Positions 1 to 8,323 are shown, counted from the stretch's first letter. The stretch is 35,215 nucleotides of DNA from Bacteroidales bacterium UBA4912 (GCA_002398875.1 DHCC01000015.1:21748-56962); one strand, 5' to 3'. Translations and numbers: made by a program. The notes: generated from the sequence alone by a model not told the origin.

Positions 1-183
1 AGCATATTGTACTGCTGCCAATTCGCCAATTCTGATTCGCAACCAACTGAAATAGAAAATAATCGTAAGTATTTTAAGAACTATGATTATAGAATTATTA
101 CCGGGACAGGTCATTATCCGATGTTGGAAAAACCAGACGAGTTTAATAAAATATTGAAGGAGGTAATAGAGGAATTACCGTAA
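1..183 (+). CDS. alpha/beta hydrolase, C-terminal fragment (cut by window edge)
   Basis: An open frame runs from base 1 to a TAA at 181-183 (60 codons). The residues fit the end of an alpha/beta-hydrolase fold enzyme: NSDSQPTEIENNRKYF followed by GTGHYPMLEKPDEFN. The GxGHxPMLExP motif carries the catalytic His of this superfamily, and the last helix (FNKILKEVIEEL) matches the usual ending. The nucleophile and acid residues lie outside the window, so the substrate cannot be guessed. Its stop overlaps by 9 bp the end of the leftward remnant that follows, a tail-to-tail arrangement. Confidence 0.75.
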   Translation, partial: SILYCCQFANSDSQPTEIENNRKYFKNYDYRIITGTGHYPMLEKPDEFNKILKEVIEELP

Positions 184-398
184 ATTTCTATCTATCATTT
201 TTGAGATATATTTTTTTACACCAGCAGATAAAGTATCAGTATATTGAGATTCTGTCAGGAATGTAATCTCATTTAATAAATCGGGATATTTCTTTACTAT
301 CATGACCATTAATCTAAATGCATTTAATCTGACAGAAGGTTGTTTTTTTCCATGCAGCTCCACAACAACCATGCTGCTCTCCATGAATAGGGATGTTT
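175..398 (-). pseudogene. remnant of a HEAT-repeat-like Bacteroidetes protein (internal deletion and frameshift)
   Basis: Two pieces of one probable protein lie here in different frames. The upstream piece (about 398-345, minus) reads KHPYSWRAAWLLWSCMEKN and then hits a stop. The downstream piece (about 355-175) reads KKQPSVRLNAFRLM, then FLTESQYTDTLSAGVKKYIS, and ends at TAA 177-175. From memory, both belong to a family of roughly 190-residue HEAT-like alpha-helical proteins of Bacteroidales, where they are separated by some tens of residues, so an internal deletion plus a frameshift is inferred. The switch falls at or near a run of seven T at 343-349. The Met at 384 can open a 69-residue frame, but its first residues look like the wrong frame of the WRAAW segment. 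The family assignment is from recollection of sequence style, not a search. Confidence 0.5.
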
Positions 399-473
399 GT
401 CTCCAATAGCCAATTCAATTCCTGTTACGTATTTACTTTCGTCACTAGCTAGATACAAGATTCCATAAAAATC
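399..473 (-). pseudogene. remnant of a short-chain dehydrogenase/reductase C-terminus
   Basis: Minus-strand codons read YGILYLASDESKYVTGIELAIGD. The core ASDESKYVTGxELxI is the classic C-terminal strand of classical SDR oxidoreductases, usually followed by DGG, here altered to GD. The frame is open only from 476; beyond that the ATPase gene occupies the DNA, so the SDR nucleotide-binding part and YxxxK site are gone. The frame runs without a break into the HEAT-like remnant, which shows that two unrelated genes were joined by deletion. About 25 codons remain, so this is a scar and not a gene. Confidence 0.55.
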
Positions 474-1602
474 ACTCTACAAAGAATTCAAAATTAGATT
501 GATTTACGACTTTAGTAGTATGATCAGGATACGCTTCACGAAATGAGTTGGGAAAATTTACTTTTTTGTCTTTCCACTTAATCTCAAACGCGTTAAGAAC
601 TCCATCTTCTTCTTCAATGTAATCTATTTCAGCTTTATCGTGTGTTCGCCAAAAATAACTGTTTACGAACCTCTTATTGTAGTGGTTGTTTTTAAGTCGT
701 TCAGAGATTAAAAAATTTTCCCACAATGATCCTTTATCCATTCGCATTTCAGGTATTGAGAAGTTACTAATCAGCACATTTCGTATTCCATTATCATAAA
801 AATAATACTTCTTACCTTTTTTGATTTCGTTCCTAAGGTTTCTGCTTAGAGCAGAGAGTTTGAATATCACAAATGCTTTTTCTAACAGATCGAGATATTT
901 TTCAACAGTCACAGCATCAATATTGCCCACAATTCTCGACAGTTCGTTGTAACTTACTTCGTTGCCAACCTGGAAAGCAAGTGCACGCAATAAATTCTCG
1001 ATATGTGCAGGTTTTCTTATACCCTCTATTTGTAGAATATCTTTATATAAATAACTGTTTGCAATTTCAACAAGGATTTCTTTTTCCCTTCCAGGGTTGT
1101 TTACCACTTCAGGATAAAGACCATAGATAAGTCTTGTGTCGAGCATCCTTTTTGCTTCAAGTGGGGAGCTGTTACTAACAGTTTCCTTGTAACTTATCGG
1201 ATAAAGATAGAAGGTTTTTTTGCGTCCCGTTAATGCTTCTGACATATTATTTTGTAACTCAAAGGATGAAGATCCGGTAGCAATTAATTGAATATGTGGA
1301 TAGGTGTCATATAAAAGTTTAAGTTTTTTACCTATATCAGGTATTTGTTGTGATTCATCAATTATAACCAATTTGTTGTTTGCTCCAATCAATTGCAACA
1401 ACTGTGTACTTGTTCCGGCATTTGAGAAAGCTTCTAAAACGTCTGACTCGTCTGCATTAAGCCATATTGACGGTTCGTCGAATTGCTTTATTACCTCTTT
1501 TAATAATGTTGTTTTACCTACTTGTCTGGCTCCAAGTAGAAGAATAATTTTACCTTGAAAACAGGAAGAGGTAACGGCATTTAATAAATCTCTCTTAATC
1601 AT
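472..1602 (-). CDS. ATP-binding protein, AAA_14 ATPase with DUF4143 domain
   Basis: A 376-residue P-loop ATPase. Walker A is GARQVGKT at residues 24-31, Walker B LVIIDESQ at 78-85, and a sensor-like TGSSSFEL at 109-116, followed by the family motif LTGRKKTFYLYPIS at 124-137. The C-terminal DUF4143 part has a PD-(D/E)xK-like set: E295 in WENFLI, D327 in AEIDYI and ExK at 340-342. This suggests a nuclease-fold domain, although activity is unproven in most members. Full length and intact. It stands alone on the minus strand, transcribed away from pntAA, and its stop codon lies exactly where the SDR remnant begins, so it probably arrived as an accessory gene. These ATPases are common, patchily distributed and of unknown physiological role. 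Three tandem 32-bp repeats lie just upstream. Confidence 0.85.
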   Translation of the reverse strand: MIKRDLLNAVTSSCFQGKIILLLGARQVGKTTLLKEVIKQFDEPSIWLNADESDVLEAFSNAGTSTQLLQLIGANNKLVIIDESQQIPDIGKKLKLLYDTYPHIQLIATGSSSFELQNNMSEALTGRKKTFYLYPISYKETVSNSSPLEAKRMLDTRLIYGLYPEVVNNPGREKEILVEIANSYLYKDILQIEGIRKPAHIENLLRALAFQVGNEVSYNELSRIVGNIDAVTVEKYLDLLEKAFVIFKLSALSRNLRNEIKKGKKYYFYDNGIRNVLISNFSIPEMRMDKGSLWENFLISERLKNNHYNKRFVNSYFWRTHDKAEIDYIEEEDGVLNAFEIKWKDKKVNFPNSFREAYPDHTTKVVNQSNFEFFVE

Positions 1603-1639
1603 AACACTATAATTTTGTTGTGAAGATAATATGTTTTGA

Positions 1640-1732
1640 GATTATTACCAACAAAATAGACCAAAATTCAGGATTGTAATCGGCAAATTACGCCTAAATT
1701 GATGATTATAATCGGCAAATTACGCCTAAATT
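1640..1732 (-). repeat. three tandem 32-bp repeats upstream of the DUF4143 ATPase
   Basis: Read on the minus strand, units begin at 1732, 1700 and 1668, exactly 32 bp apart. The core AATTTAGGCGTAATTTGCCG, continuing into ATTA, is identical in the first two copies for 24 bases. The third, nearest the gene, matches 21 of 29 positions. Each unit carries a partial dyad GGC-N7-GCC. The array ends 38 bp before the ATPase ATG, so operator sites or promoter elements are the natural reading. The remaining DNA up to pntAA (1733-1936) shows no gene or RNA that I can recognise. Confidence 0.7.
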
Positions 1733-1936
1733 ACGGAATACATAGAGAATGGCTGTTTTATTCAAGCTTATGACTATGGTCAATTATTCTTTTTCGTAAT
1801 CAAGTCGTTCGACAGGTCAAAGAATTATCTTAGTCGAGAAACAATATTAAAATCATAGAAAAGGAATAACTGATTAAGTGAAAGGAGTAGTTTTTGCAAA
1901 ATAAAACAAACTATTATAAAAAACAGGAATTTTTAT

Positions 1937-1944
1937 TAACTTTG
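1937..1944 (+). promoter_or_regulatory. putative -7 box for pntAA
   Basis: TAACTTTG fits the Bacteroidetes -7 consensus TAnnTTTG exactly and lies 55 bp before the pntAA ATG, predicting a leader of about 50 nt. I see no good TTTG at the expected -33 distance, so this rests on the -7 element and location. Confidence 0.45.
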
Positions 1945-1999
1945 AGTTTTACAAGTTAGATCAAATACAAACACATTTATAACTTACAAATTTATTATT

Positions 2000-3157
2000 A
2001 TGATTATCGGAATACCAAAAGAAATCATGCAGGGTGAAGCACGTGTTGCGGCTACACCCGAGACAGTAAAGAAGTTCTGCAAGGATGGAATAACTATATT
2101 AGTTGAATCCGGTGCGGGGGAGAAGTCGCACTATTATGATGATCAGTATAGAAATATGGGGGCTGAACTGGTATCTGATCCGGAAGAACTTTACAGAAGG
2201 TCTGATTTAATACTTAAAGTAAAGGAACCACAATATAATGATGTTAAAGAAAAGCATGAGATTGATATGATGCATGAGGGTCAGTATCTTATCACTTTTA
2301 TACATCCTGCTTCACCTGGTAATCACGATATGGTAAGGAAATTAGCTGCTGCAGGCGTTATTGGTCTCACATTAGACGGTATCCCCCGCATTTCGCGAGC
2401 TCAGAATATGGATGCTTTAACTTCAATGAGTACTTGCGCCGGTTATAAAGGTATGATTATGGCTGCAAATGACCTTACATTTTTTATGCCACAGATGTTT
2501 ACTGCTGTTGGGATGCTCAAGCCGGCCAATGTAATGGTTATTGGAGTGGGGGTGGCCGGACTTCAGGCGCTGGCTACAGCTAAGAGGCTTGGTGCTGTAA
2601 CTTATGCCATGGATATTCGTCCCGATGCAGCAGAGCAGGCCAAAAGTCTTGGTGCTAAAGTGGTAGACTCAGGTGTTCCTGCTGAGATTGCTATAGGTGA
2701 AGGGGGTTATGCAAATAAGCTTCCTGAAGAATGGATTCTTAAAGAGCGTGAACATTTGAAGGATGTTATAAAGGATATGGATATTCTGTTTCTGAGCGCG
2801 TTAGTACCGGGTAAGGTGGCTCCTATACTTATTACTGAAGATATGGTGAAGGGGATGAAAAACGGCTCTGTCATAGTGGATGTATCTATCGATCAGGGTG
2901 GTAATTGTGAAATTACTCCTCCGGGAAAAAAGGAGATAAAACATAATGTTACTATTGCAGGAATTAAAAACATTCCGGGCTTAATACCTACCAGCTCAAC
3001 ATGGATGTTTGCACAGAATGTGTATAATCTGGTTAATTACCTTATTAAAGATGGTAAAATTGAACTGAATCTGGAGGATGAGATAATTAAATCAATACTC
3101 GTAACAAACAACAGAGAGGTTGTTCATGCGGGTGCAAAGGAGGCCATGGGAGTATGA
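2000..3157 (+). CDS. pntAA: NAD(P) transhydrogenase subunit alpha, part 1 (NAD-binding domain I)
   Basis: The 385-residue peripheral domain I of proton-translocating transhydrogenase, which passes hydride between NADH and NADP+ coupled to proton flow. It starts MIIGIPKEI, the typical AlaDH/PNT N-terminal strand. RISRAQNMDALTSMST (130-145) is the conserved RxSRAQ loop, and the Rossmann motif GVGVAG at 182-187 is followed by the ribose-binding Asp at 205 (AMDIRP). It lacks membrane segments, as expected where the alpha chain is split. It overlaps pntAB by ATGA, so the two are translationally coupled. A paralogous alanine dehydrogenase is excluded by the RSRAQ loop and the downstream membrane subunits. 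Confidence 0.95.
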   Translation: MIIGIPKEIMQGEARVAATPETVKKFCKDGITILVESGAGEKSHYYDDQYRNMGAELVSDPEELYRRSDLILKVKEPQYNDVKEKHEIDMMHEGQYLITFIHPASPGNHDMVRKLAAAGVIGLTLDGIPRISRAQNMDALTSMSTCAGYKGMIMAANDLTFFMPQMFTAVGMLKPANVMVIGVGVAGLQALATAKRLGAVTYAMDIRPDAAEQAKSLGAKVVDSGVPAEIAIGEGGYANKLPEEWILKEREHLKDVIKDMDILFLSALVPGKVAPILITEDMVKGMKNGSVIVDVSIDQGGNCEITPPGKKEIKHNVTIAGIKNIPGLIPTSSTWMFAQNVYNLVNYLIKDGKIELNLEDEIIKSILVTNNREVVHAGAKEAMGV

Positions 3158-3468
3158 ATCCATTAATTTTAGTATTAGTTTTTATAGTCACTTCAATAGT
3201 GGGCTATTTTATAATTAAGAATGTACCCAGTTTACTTCATACGCCATTAATGTCGGGTATGAATGCTCTTTCGGGTATTACATTGTTGGGTGCAATTGCT
3301 GCCGTGGGATTAACACTGTTTGCCGTGGAAAGTGATGTAAGATTGTTAGGTCAGATTTTAGGGGGAATAGCTGTGATTGCTGCAACTGTAAATGTTGTAG
3401 GTGGTTTTGGGGTTACCCACAGGATGCTGAAAATGTTTGATAAAAAGAAGAAACCGTCGAAATCATGA
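3154..3468 (+). CDS. pntAB: NAD(P) transhydrogenase subunit alpha, part 2 (membrane)
   Basis: A 104-residue membrane protein with about three hydrophobic segments (near residues 2-20, 36-58 and 66-85) and a basic tail KKKKPSKS. Its position between the NAD-binding subunit and PntB and its length identify it as the separately encoded membrane part of the alpha subunit, which helps form the proton channel in the inner membrane. The sequence TPLMSGMNALSGI is typical of the family. It starts inside the pntAA stop (ATGA) and ends inside the pntB start (ATGA). Confidence 0.95.
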   Translation: MNPLILVLVFIVTSIVGYFIIKNVPSLLHTPLMSGMNALSGITLLGAIAAVGLTLFAVESDVRLLGQILGGIAVIAATVNVVGGFGVTHRMLKMFDKKKKPSKS

Positions 3469-4883
3469 GCGAAACACTATATTATATCATTTGCGTGCTG
3501 TTGTCTGTAGCAGTACTGACAGGGATTTCATTTATGAGTAAGGTGAAAACTGCTGTGGCGGGCAACCTGATAAGTGCAGTCAGCGTGTTGCTGGGAATCA
3601 TTATTACGCTTATTTACAAAGATATTTTCTCAGCATGGACTGTCTATATCTTTATGCTGATAGGTGTTCTTATTGGCTCTGCTTTAGCCTTAAGGGTGAA
3701 GATGATCCAGATGCCTCAGCTGGTGGCCTTGCTTAATGGAGTGGGTGGACTGGCTTCTGCGTTGGTGGGAACATTATCTCTTCTGGGTATAGGTAACTTA
3801 ATTAATGAGTATCCTGTTTTTGTGAGTGTCACCTCGGTACTTGCAATTGTGGTGGGACTCGTTACACTTTTCGGCAGTCTTGTTGCTGCAGGTAAGCTGC
3901 ATAAGCTGTTGCCGCAAAAGCCTGTAGTTTGGAAAAATCATTCTACAGTAGTGACAAGTTTCGTTGTAATACTGATTTGTACAATTATATATTCAGCTTT
4001 TACAAGTAATACCTCAATCGTCTTATTTGTCAGTATAGTTATCAGTTCTCTGTTTGGTTACGCTTTTGCTATTCGTGTTGGTGGTGCTGATATGCCTATA
4101 ACTATTTCACTGCTGAACTCTCTGAGTGGTGTTGCCGGTGCAATTGCCGGTATGGCAGTTAATGATCTGATGCTTGTTTCGGTGGGTGGTATAGTTGGTG
4201 CATCGGGACTGTTCCTCACACAGATAATGTGTAAAGCGATGAACAGGAGTCTGAGTGATATTCTTTTGGGTAAAACTTCTGTAGATAAGAGTAGGACTAA
4301 AGCTGATATTCAGTTTGTTGAGGAATCAACTGAAGAAGAGGTTCATGAAACAGAGGATAACTTACTCATTATCAAAAGGGATAAAGGTGAGATTATTAGG
4401 TCGGCAAAATCAGTGATTATTGTTCCCGGTTATGGAATGGCCTTAGCTCAGGCTCAGCACCTGGTGCGTACTTTATCCGATAAGTTTGAAGAGAATGGTG
4501 CAGAGGTGAAGTTTGCGATTCACCCTGTTGCAGGTCGCATGCCCGGACACATGAACGTTCTTCTTGCCGAAGCTGATATTCCTTATGAGAAACTGTATGA
4601 AATGGATGTAGTAAACGAAGAGTTTGCAGATACTGATCTAGTAATTGTTATCGGAGCAAACGATGTAATCAATCCGGCTGCACGAGATGCAAAAGATACG
4701 CCAATATACGGAATGCCAGTATTGAATGTTGATCATGCTAAAGAAATTTTTATATGCAACTTCGACCTTCAGCCAGGTTACGCCGGAGTAGATAATCCTT
4801 TATATAAAAGGAAAGAGGGGGTGTATTTGTTACTCGGAGATGCCAAGGAATCTATTTCGGATTTGATTAATAGATTTGATTGA
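3465..4883 (+). CDS. pntB: NAD(P) transhydrogenase subunit beta
   Basis: A 472-residue beta subunit: an N-terminal membrane domain (about residues 1-260, eight or nine helices, with the conserved LLNGVGGLAS and LLNSLSGVAGA helices) followed by the NADP(H)-binding domain III. Domain III shows GYGMALAQAQ at 322-331, HPVAGRMPGHMNVLLAEA at 353-370 and GANDVINPAA at 397-406, all diagnostic. It makes the inner-membrane proton channel and the NADPH-producing site. It is the last gene of pntAA-pntAB-pntB; no hairpin terminator is evident after it. Confidence 0.96.
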   Translation: MSETLYYIICVLLSVAVLTGISFMSKVKTAVAGNLISAVSVLLGIIITLIYKDIFSAWTVYIFMLIGVLIGSALALRVKMIQMPQLVALLNGVGGLASALVGTLSLLGIGNLINEYPVFVSVTSVLAIVVGLVTLFGSLVAAGKLHKLLPQKPVVWKNHSTVVTSFVVILICTIIYSAFTSNTSIVLFVSIVISSLFGYAFAIRVGGADMPITISLLNSLSGVAGAIAGMAVNDLMLVSVGGIVGASGLFLTQIMCKAMNRSLSDILLGKTSVDKSRTKADIQFVEESTEEEVHETEDNLLIIKRDKGEIIRSAKSVIIVPGYGMALAQAQHLVRTLSDKFEENGAEVKFAIHPVAGRMPGHMNVLLAEADIPYEKLYEMDVVNEEFADTDLVIVIGANDVINPAARDAKDTPIYGMPVLNVDHAKEIFICNFDLQPGYAGVDNPLYKRKEGVYLLLGDAKESISDLINRFD

Positions 4884-4931
4884 TTACCCATAGAATTTTA
4901 ATAAGGAAAAATTTCAAGAATTAAGTCTGTT

Positions 4932-4939
4932 TATTTTTG
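4932..4939 (+). promoter_or_regulatory. possible -7 box for the DUF3467-cydAB operon
   Basis: TATTTTTG matches TAnnTTTG, 120 bp before the DUF3467 start. No clear -33 TTTG is present and the region is very T-rich, so a chance match is quite possible. The rest of the 175-bp gap holds nothing else I recognise. Confidence 0.25.
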
Positions 4940-5058
4940 TAGATTGAATTTATTTATTTTTCTTTGTTTAAAACATTTTAATAATTCAGAAATCTTATTG
5001 GTCATTCGTGATATTCTTTAATTTTATTGAATGCCACCTTATTTAATTACAGCTAAAA

Positions 5059-5367
5059 ATGGAAAATCAAAATAAAGAAAACGAAATTCAAATTGAACTT
5101 AGTGATGAAATAGCACAAGGCATTTATTCTAATCTGGCAGTTATCTCACACTCTTCTTCGGAGTTTGTAATTGATTTTATACGTATTGTACCGGGAGTGC
5201 CAAAAGCTAAAGTTAAATCAAGAATTATTCTTACACCCGAACATGCGAAAAGATTATTAAATGCTTTAGAAGATAACATAAACAAATTTGAACAACAAAA
5301 CGGGTCAATTCGTAAACAAAACAATCCCGGGTTTTTACCGCCTATTGGTGGTGTTGGTCATGCATAA
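5059..5367 (+). CDS. DUF3467 domain-containing protein
   Basis: A 102-residue cytoplasmic protein. The stretch IQIELSDEIAQGIYSNLAVI (about residues 11-30), then SSEFVIDFIRIVPGVPKAKV and RIILTPEHAKRLLNALEDNI, is the DUF3467 signature. The fold and function are not known to me. It ends 29 bp before cydA on the same strand with no terminator between, so it is probably the first gene of the cydAB transcript. In other Bacteroidales I recall DUF3467 genes near the RNA polymerase genes, which would make this setting less usual; that is from memory. Confidence 0.88.
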   Translation: MENQNKENEIQIELSDEIAQGIYSNLAVISHSSSEFVIDFIRIVPGVPKAKVKSRIILTPEHAKRLLNALEDNINKFEQQNGSIRKQNNPGFLPPIGGVGHA

Positions 5368-5396
5368 GTGTTAAAATAATAAATTAAAATTATCCT

Positions 5397-7019
5397 ATGG
5401 ATTTTCTTTTAAATGCAGCTACTGTAAACTGGTCGAGGGGACAGTTTGCACTTACGGCAATGTATCATTGGATTTTTGTTCCACTTACAATCGGGCTTGC
5501 CCTTATCATGGCAATAATGGAAAGTGTTTATGTAAGAACAGGCGACGAAAAATGGAAAAACATCTCTAAATTCTGGCAAAAACTCTTTGGGATAAACTTT
5601 GCAATAGGCATTGCTACAGGTATAATTCTGGAGTTTCAGTTTGGAACAAACTGGTCGAACTACAGTTGGTTTGTCGGTGATATATTTGGTGCACCGCTGG
5701 CAATTGAGGGTATTGTAGCATTCTTTTTAGAAGCAACATTTGTATCCGTTATGTTTTTTGGATGGAACCGCGTAAGCAAAGGTGTCCATCTGCTTTCTAC
5801 TTGGATGGTGTTTTTGGGAGCAGTTTTATCGGCTCTATGGATTCTGATAGCAAATGCATGGATGCAATACCCCGTTGGCATGCAATTTAATCCTGACACT
5901 GTTAGAAATGAAATGGTCGATTTCTGGGCTGTTGCACTTTCGCCGGTAGCAATCAATAAATTTCTTCATACAGTTTTTGCAAGTCTTGCAGTTGGCGCAT
6001 CATTCGTTGTAGGTATATCAGCTTGGTATCTTTTGAAGAAAAGACACATAGACTTTTCACTTAAAAGTATTAAGCTTGCATCCATAATAGGTTTAATAAC
6101 TTTTGTGATGCTAGCTTATACAGGTGATGGCTCAGCTTATGAAGTGTCGCAAAAACAGCCCATGAAACTTGCTGCAATGGAAGGACTATATGAAGGGAAG
6201 GAGGGTGCAGGACTTATAATGATAGGTATGCTGAATCCAGCCAAGCAGTCTTATGATGATAATGTAGATCCTTATGTATTCAAACTGGAAATACCAAAAC
6301 TGCTTTCTCTCCTTGGTTACAGGGATCTTAATGCTTTTGTCCCCGGAATTAAAGACATTGTTGATGGAGGATATACTCTCCAAGATGGCACAACAGCACT
6401 CTCTTTTGAGGAAAGAAAGGCTAGGGGAGAGTTGGCAATAAAGGCACTAGCCGATTACCAGGTTGCCAAAAAGGCTGAAAAAGAAGCGCTGAATACCGGA
6501 AATTCGGGTGCAGCTTCTATAGCAGCAGCATCAGCTGCAAATCATGAGATAATTTTAAGAGAAAATTATGCTCATTTCGGTTACGGATATTTAGAAACCG
6601 GAGAAGATTTGATTCCTGATGTTCCGCTTACTTTTTATAGCTTTCATATAATGGTAATGATTGGAATGTACTTTATACTGTTTTTTATTGTAGTACTATA
6701 TTTTCTTTATAAAAAAGATCTGCGTAAAACAAAGTGGCTACTTTATGTTGCATTATGGAGTATACCGCTTCCATACATCTCAGGTCAGTTGGGATGGATT
6801 GTAGCAGAGGTTGGCAGACAACCATGGACCATTCAGGATATTCTACCTGTAGATGTAGCGGCATCTGCGCTGGCTCCCGGACATGTGATTACAACATTTG
6901 TAATGTTTGCCTTAATTTTCACGGCACTCCTGATAGCTGCAGTAACAATTATGGTTAAACAGATTAAGAAGGGTCCTGAAGGAGTAGTATTAGAATCCGG
7001 TACAGAAATAGAAGGTTAA
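5397..7019 (+). CDS. cydA: cytochrome bd ubiquinol oxidase subunit I
   Basis: The 540-residue catalytic subunit of cytochrome bd, which oxidises quinol and reduces O2 at high affinity in the inner membrane. Visible haem ligands are H24 (AMYHWIF), H191 (NKFLHTVF) and a Met in FHIMVMIG (about 419). E104 and E112 (AIEGIVAFFLE) are the proton-channel glutamates. The quinol loop starts at GDGSAYEVSQKQPMKLAAME (243-262), and GWIVAEVGRQPW (466-477) is the signature. Between 330 and 390 the periplasmic loop carries a long Ala/Lys/Glu-rich insert. cydB follows after 18 bp. In an anaerobe or microaerophile this enzyme supports nanaerobic respiration and oxygen scavenging. Confidence 0.96.
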   Translation: MDFLLNAATVNWSRGQFALTAMYHWIFVPLTIGLALIMAIMESVYVRTGDEKWKNISKFWQKLFGINFAIGIATGIILEFQFGTNWSNYSWFVGDIFGAPLAIEGIVAFFLEATFVSVMFFGWNRVSKGVHLLSTWMVFLGAVLSALWILIANAWMQYPVGMQFNPDTVRNEMVDFWAVALSPVAINKFLHTVFASLAVGASFVVGISAWYLLKKRHIDFSLKSIKLASIIGLITFVMLAYTGDGSAYEVSQKQPMKLAAMEGLYEGKEGAGLIMIGMLNPAKQSYDDNVDPYVFKLEIPKLLSLLGYRDLNAFVPGIKDIVDGGYTLQDGTTALSFEERKARGELAIKALADYQVAKKAEKEALNTGNSGAASIAAASAANHEIILRENYAHFGYGYLETGEDLIPDVPLTFYSFHIMVMIGMYFILFFIVVLYFLYKKDLRKTKWLLYVALWSIPLPYISGQLGWIVAEVGRQPWTIQDILPVDVAASALAPGHVITTFVMFALIFTALLIAAVTIMVKQIKKGPEGVVLESGTEIEG

Positions 7020-7037
7020 ACTAAAAAAACAATCATA

Positions 7038-8192
7038 ATGATTACGTATGAATTTCTACAAAAATACTGGTGGTTTGTTATGTCACTTTTGGGTGGACTG
7101 CTAGTGTTTCTTATGTTTGTTCAGGGAGGACAGTCGATGTTGGGCTCCCTGTCAAGAAAAGAAGATGAAAAAAAATTACTGGTAAATACCCTTGGTCGTA
7201 AATGGGAATACACCTTCACCACTCTAGTTGTTTTTGGAGGTGCATTTTTTGCCGCATTTCCTCTTTTCTATTCTACTAGTTTTGGCGGTGCATACTGGGT
7301 ATGGATGATTATGCTTTTTAGTTTTGTTTTACAGGCTGTATCATACGAATTTCAGTCAAAACCCGGTAATATATTCGGACCAACCACTTATCGTATATTA
7401 CTTTTTCTAAATGGTCTGATTGGTACATTTCTTTTAGGAATAATTGTGGCCAGCTTCTTTACCGGATCAGAATTTACTGTAGGTAAAGGTAACATTGCCG
7501 GTTTAGGTGAGTCGGGAATTGTGATAAGTCAGTGGCAAAATCCACTTATGGGGCTCGAATTGTTAGGTAATTTCAGAAATATATCACTTGGTTTGGCAAT
7601 ATTTTTCCTTGCAAGAACACTGGCAAGTCTCTTTTTTATCAACAGACTCAATCATAAAACGCTGGAAAAACGTTCTCACAGTTTTGTTATATACAACGGA
7701 ATACCTTTCGTTGTGTTTTTTCTGGTGTTTCTTATATGGACCCTTATTGCAGAAGGATATGCTGTTAATCCTCAAACCGGTGAAGTTTACCTTGAAAATA
7801 TGAAATATCTGAATAATTTCATTGAAATGCCAATTGTAGGTGTACTGTTTCTCTTAGGTGTTGTATCAGTATTATATGGAATAATTAATACAATTATCAA
7901 CTCAAAATTCAAAAAAGGTATTTGGTTTGCAGGTGTAGGTACAGTAATAACTGTTACAATGTTACTTTTGGTAACCGGTTTCAATAATACAGCTTACTAT
8001 CCATCATCAGTGGATTTACAAAGTTCTCTGACAATATATAATTCTTCATCCAGCTACTTTACTCTTTCGGTGATGTCAGTTGTTTCACTTTTTATTCCAA
8101 TCGTAATAGCATATATTGTATTTGCATGGAGATCACTGGAAAAAAAGAAAATAGGACTCAAAGAAATTGAAACTGATGGACATTCTTACTAA
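7038..8192 (+). CDS. cydB: cytochrome bd ubiquinol oxidase subunit II
   Basis: A 384-residue integral membrane partner of CydA with about eight to nine hydrophobic segments. The N-terminal helix WWFVMSLLGGLLVFLMFVQGGQ, the TLVVFGGAFFAAFPLFYSTSF segment and later GEVYLENM fit the divergent CydB of Bacteroidetes, which lacks the textbook DGFDLG motif. It follows cydA by 18 bp and ends the operon. No small CydX-like frame could be supported in the 164 bp after it. Confidence 0.93.
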   Translation: MITYEFLQKYWWFVMSLLGGLLVFLMFVQGGQSMLGSLSRKEDEKKLLVNTLGRKWEYTFTTLVVFGGAFFAAFPLFYSTSFGGAYWVWMIMLFSFVLQAVSYEFQSKPGNIFGPTTYRILLFLNGLIGTFLLGIIVASFFTGSEFTVGKGNIAGLGESGIVISQWQNPLMGLELLGNFRNISLGLAIFFLARTLASLFFINRLNHKTLEKRSHSFVIYNGIPFVVFFLVFLIWTLIAEGYAVNPQTGEVYLENMKYLNNFIEMPIVGVLFLLGVVSVLYGIINTIINSKFKKGIWFAGVGTVITVTMLLLVTGFNNTAYYPSSVDLQSSLTIYNSSSSYFTLSVMSVVSLFIPIVIAYIVFAWRSLEKKKIGLKEIETDGHSY

Positions 8193-8227
8193 AGTTTACC
8201 TGAAATTTGTCGACTGGAAATTTGTTT

Positions 8228-8270
8228 AATTTAGTCTTTATTATTTAAGACTCTACAGTGAAACTAAATT
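8228..8270 (+). terminator. overlapping hairpins at the cydB 3' end
   Basis: Two inverted repeats share bases. AATTTAGT (8228-8235) pairs with ACTAAATT (8263-8270), an 8-bp perfect stem. Inside and overlapping it, AGTCTT (8233-8238) pairs with AAGACT (8247-8252). There is no long T-run after either, so this is a possible terminator or 3'-end stabiliser and not a classical terminator. Confidence 0.35.
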
Positions 8271-8323
8271 AGGGGTTTATTTAAATTTGAAACATGGAAT
8301 GAGGTAATACCGATAAAAAAGTG

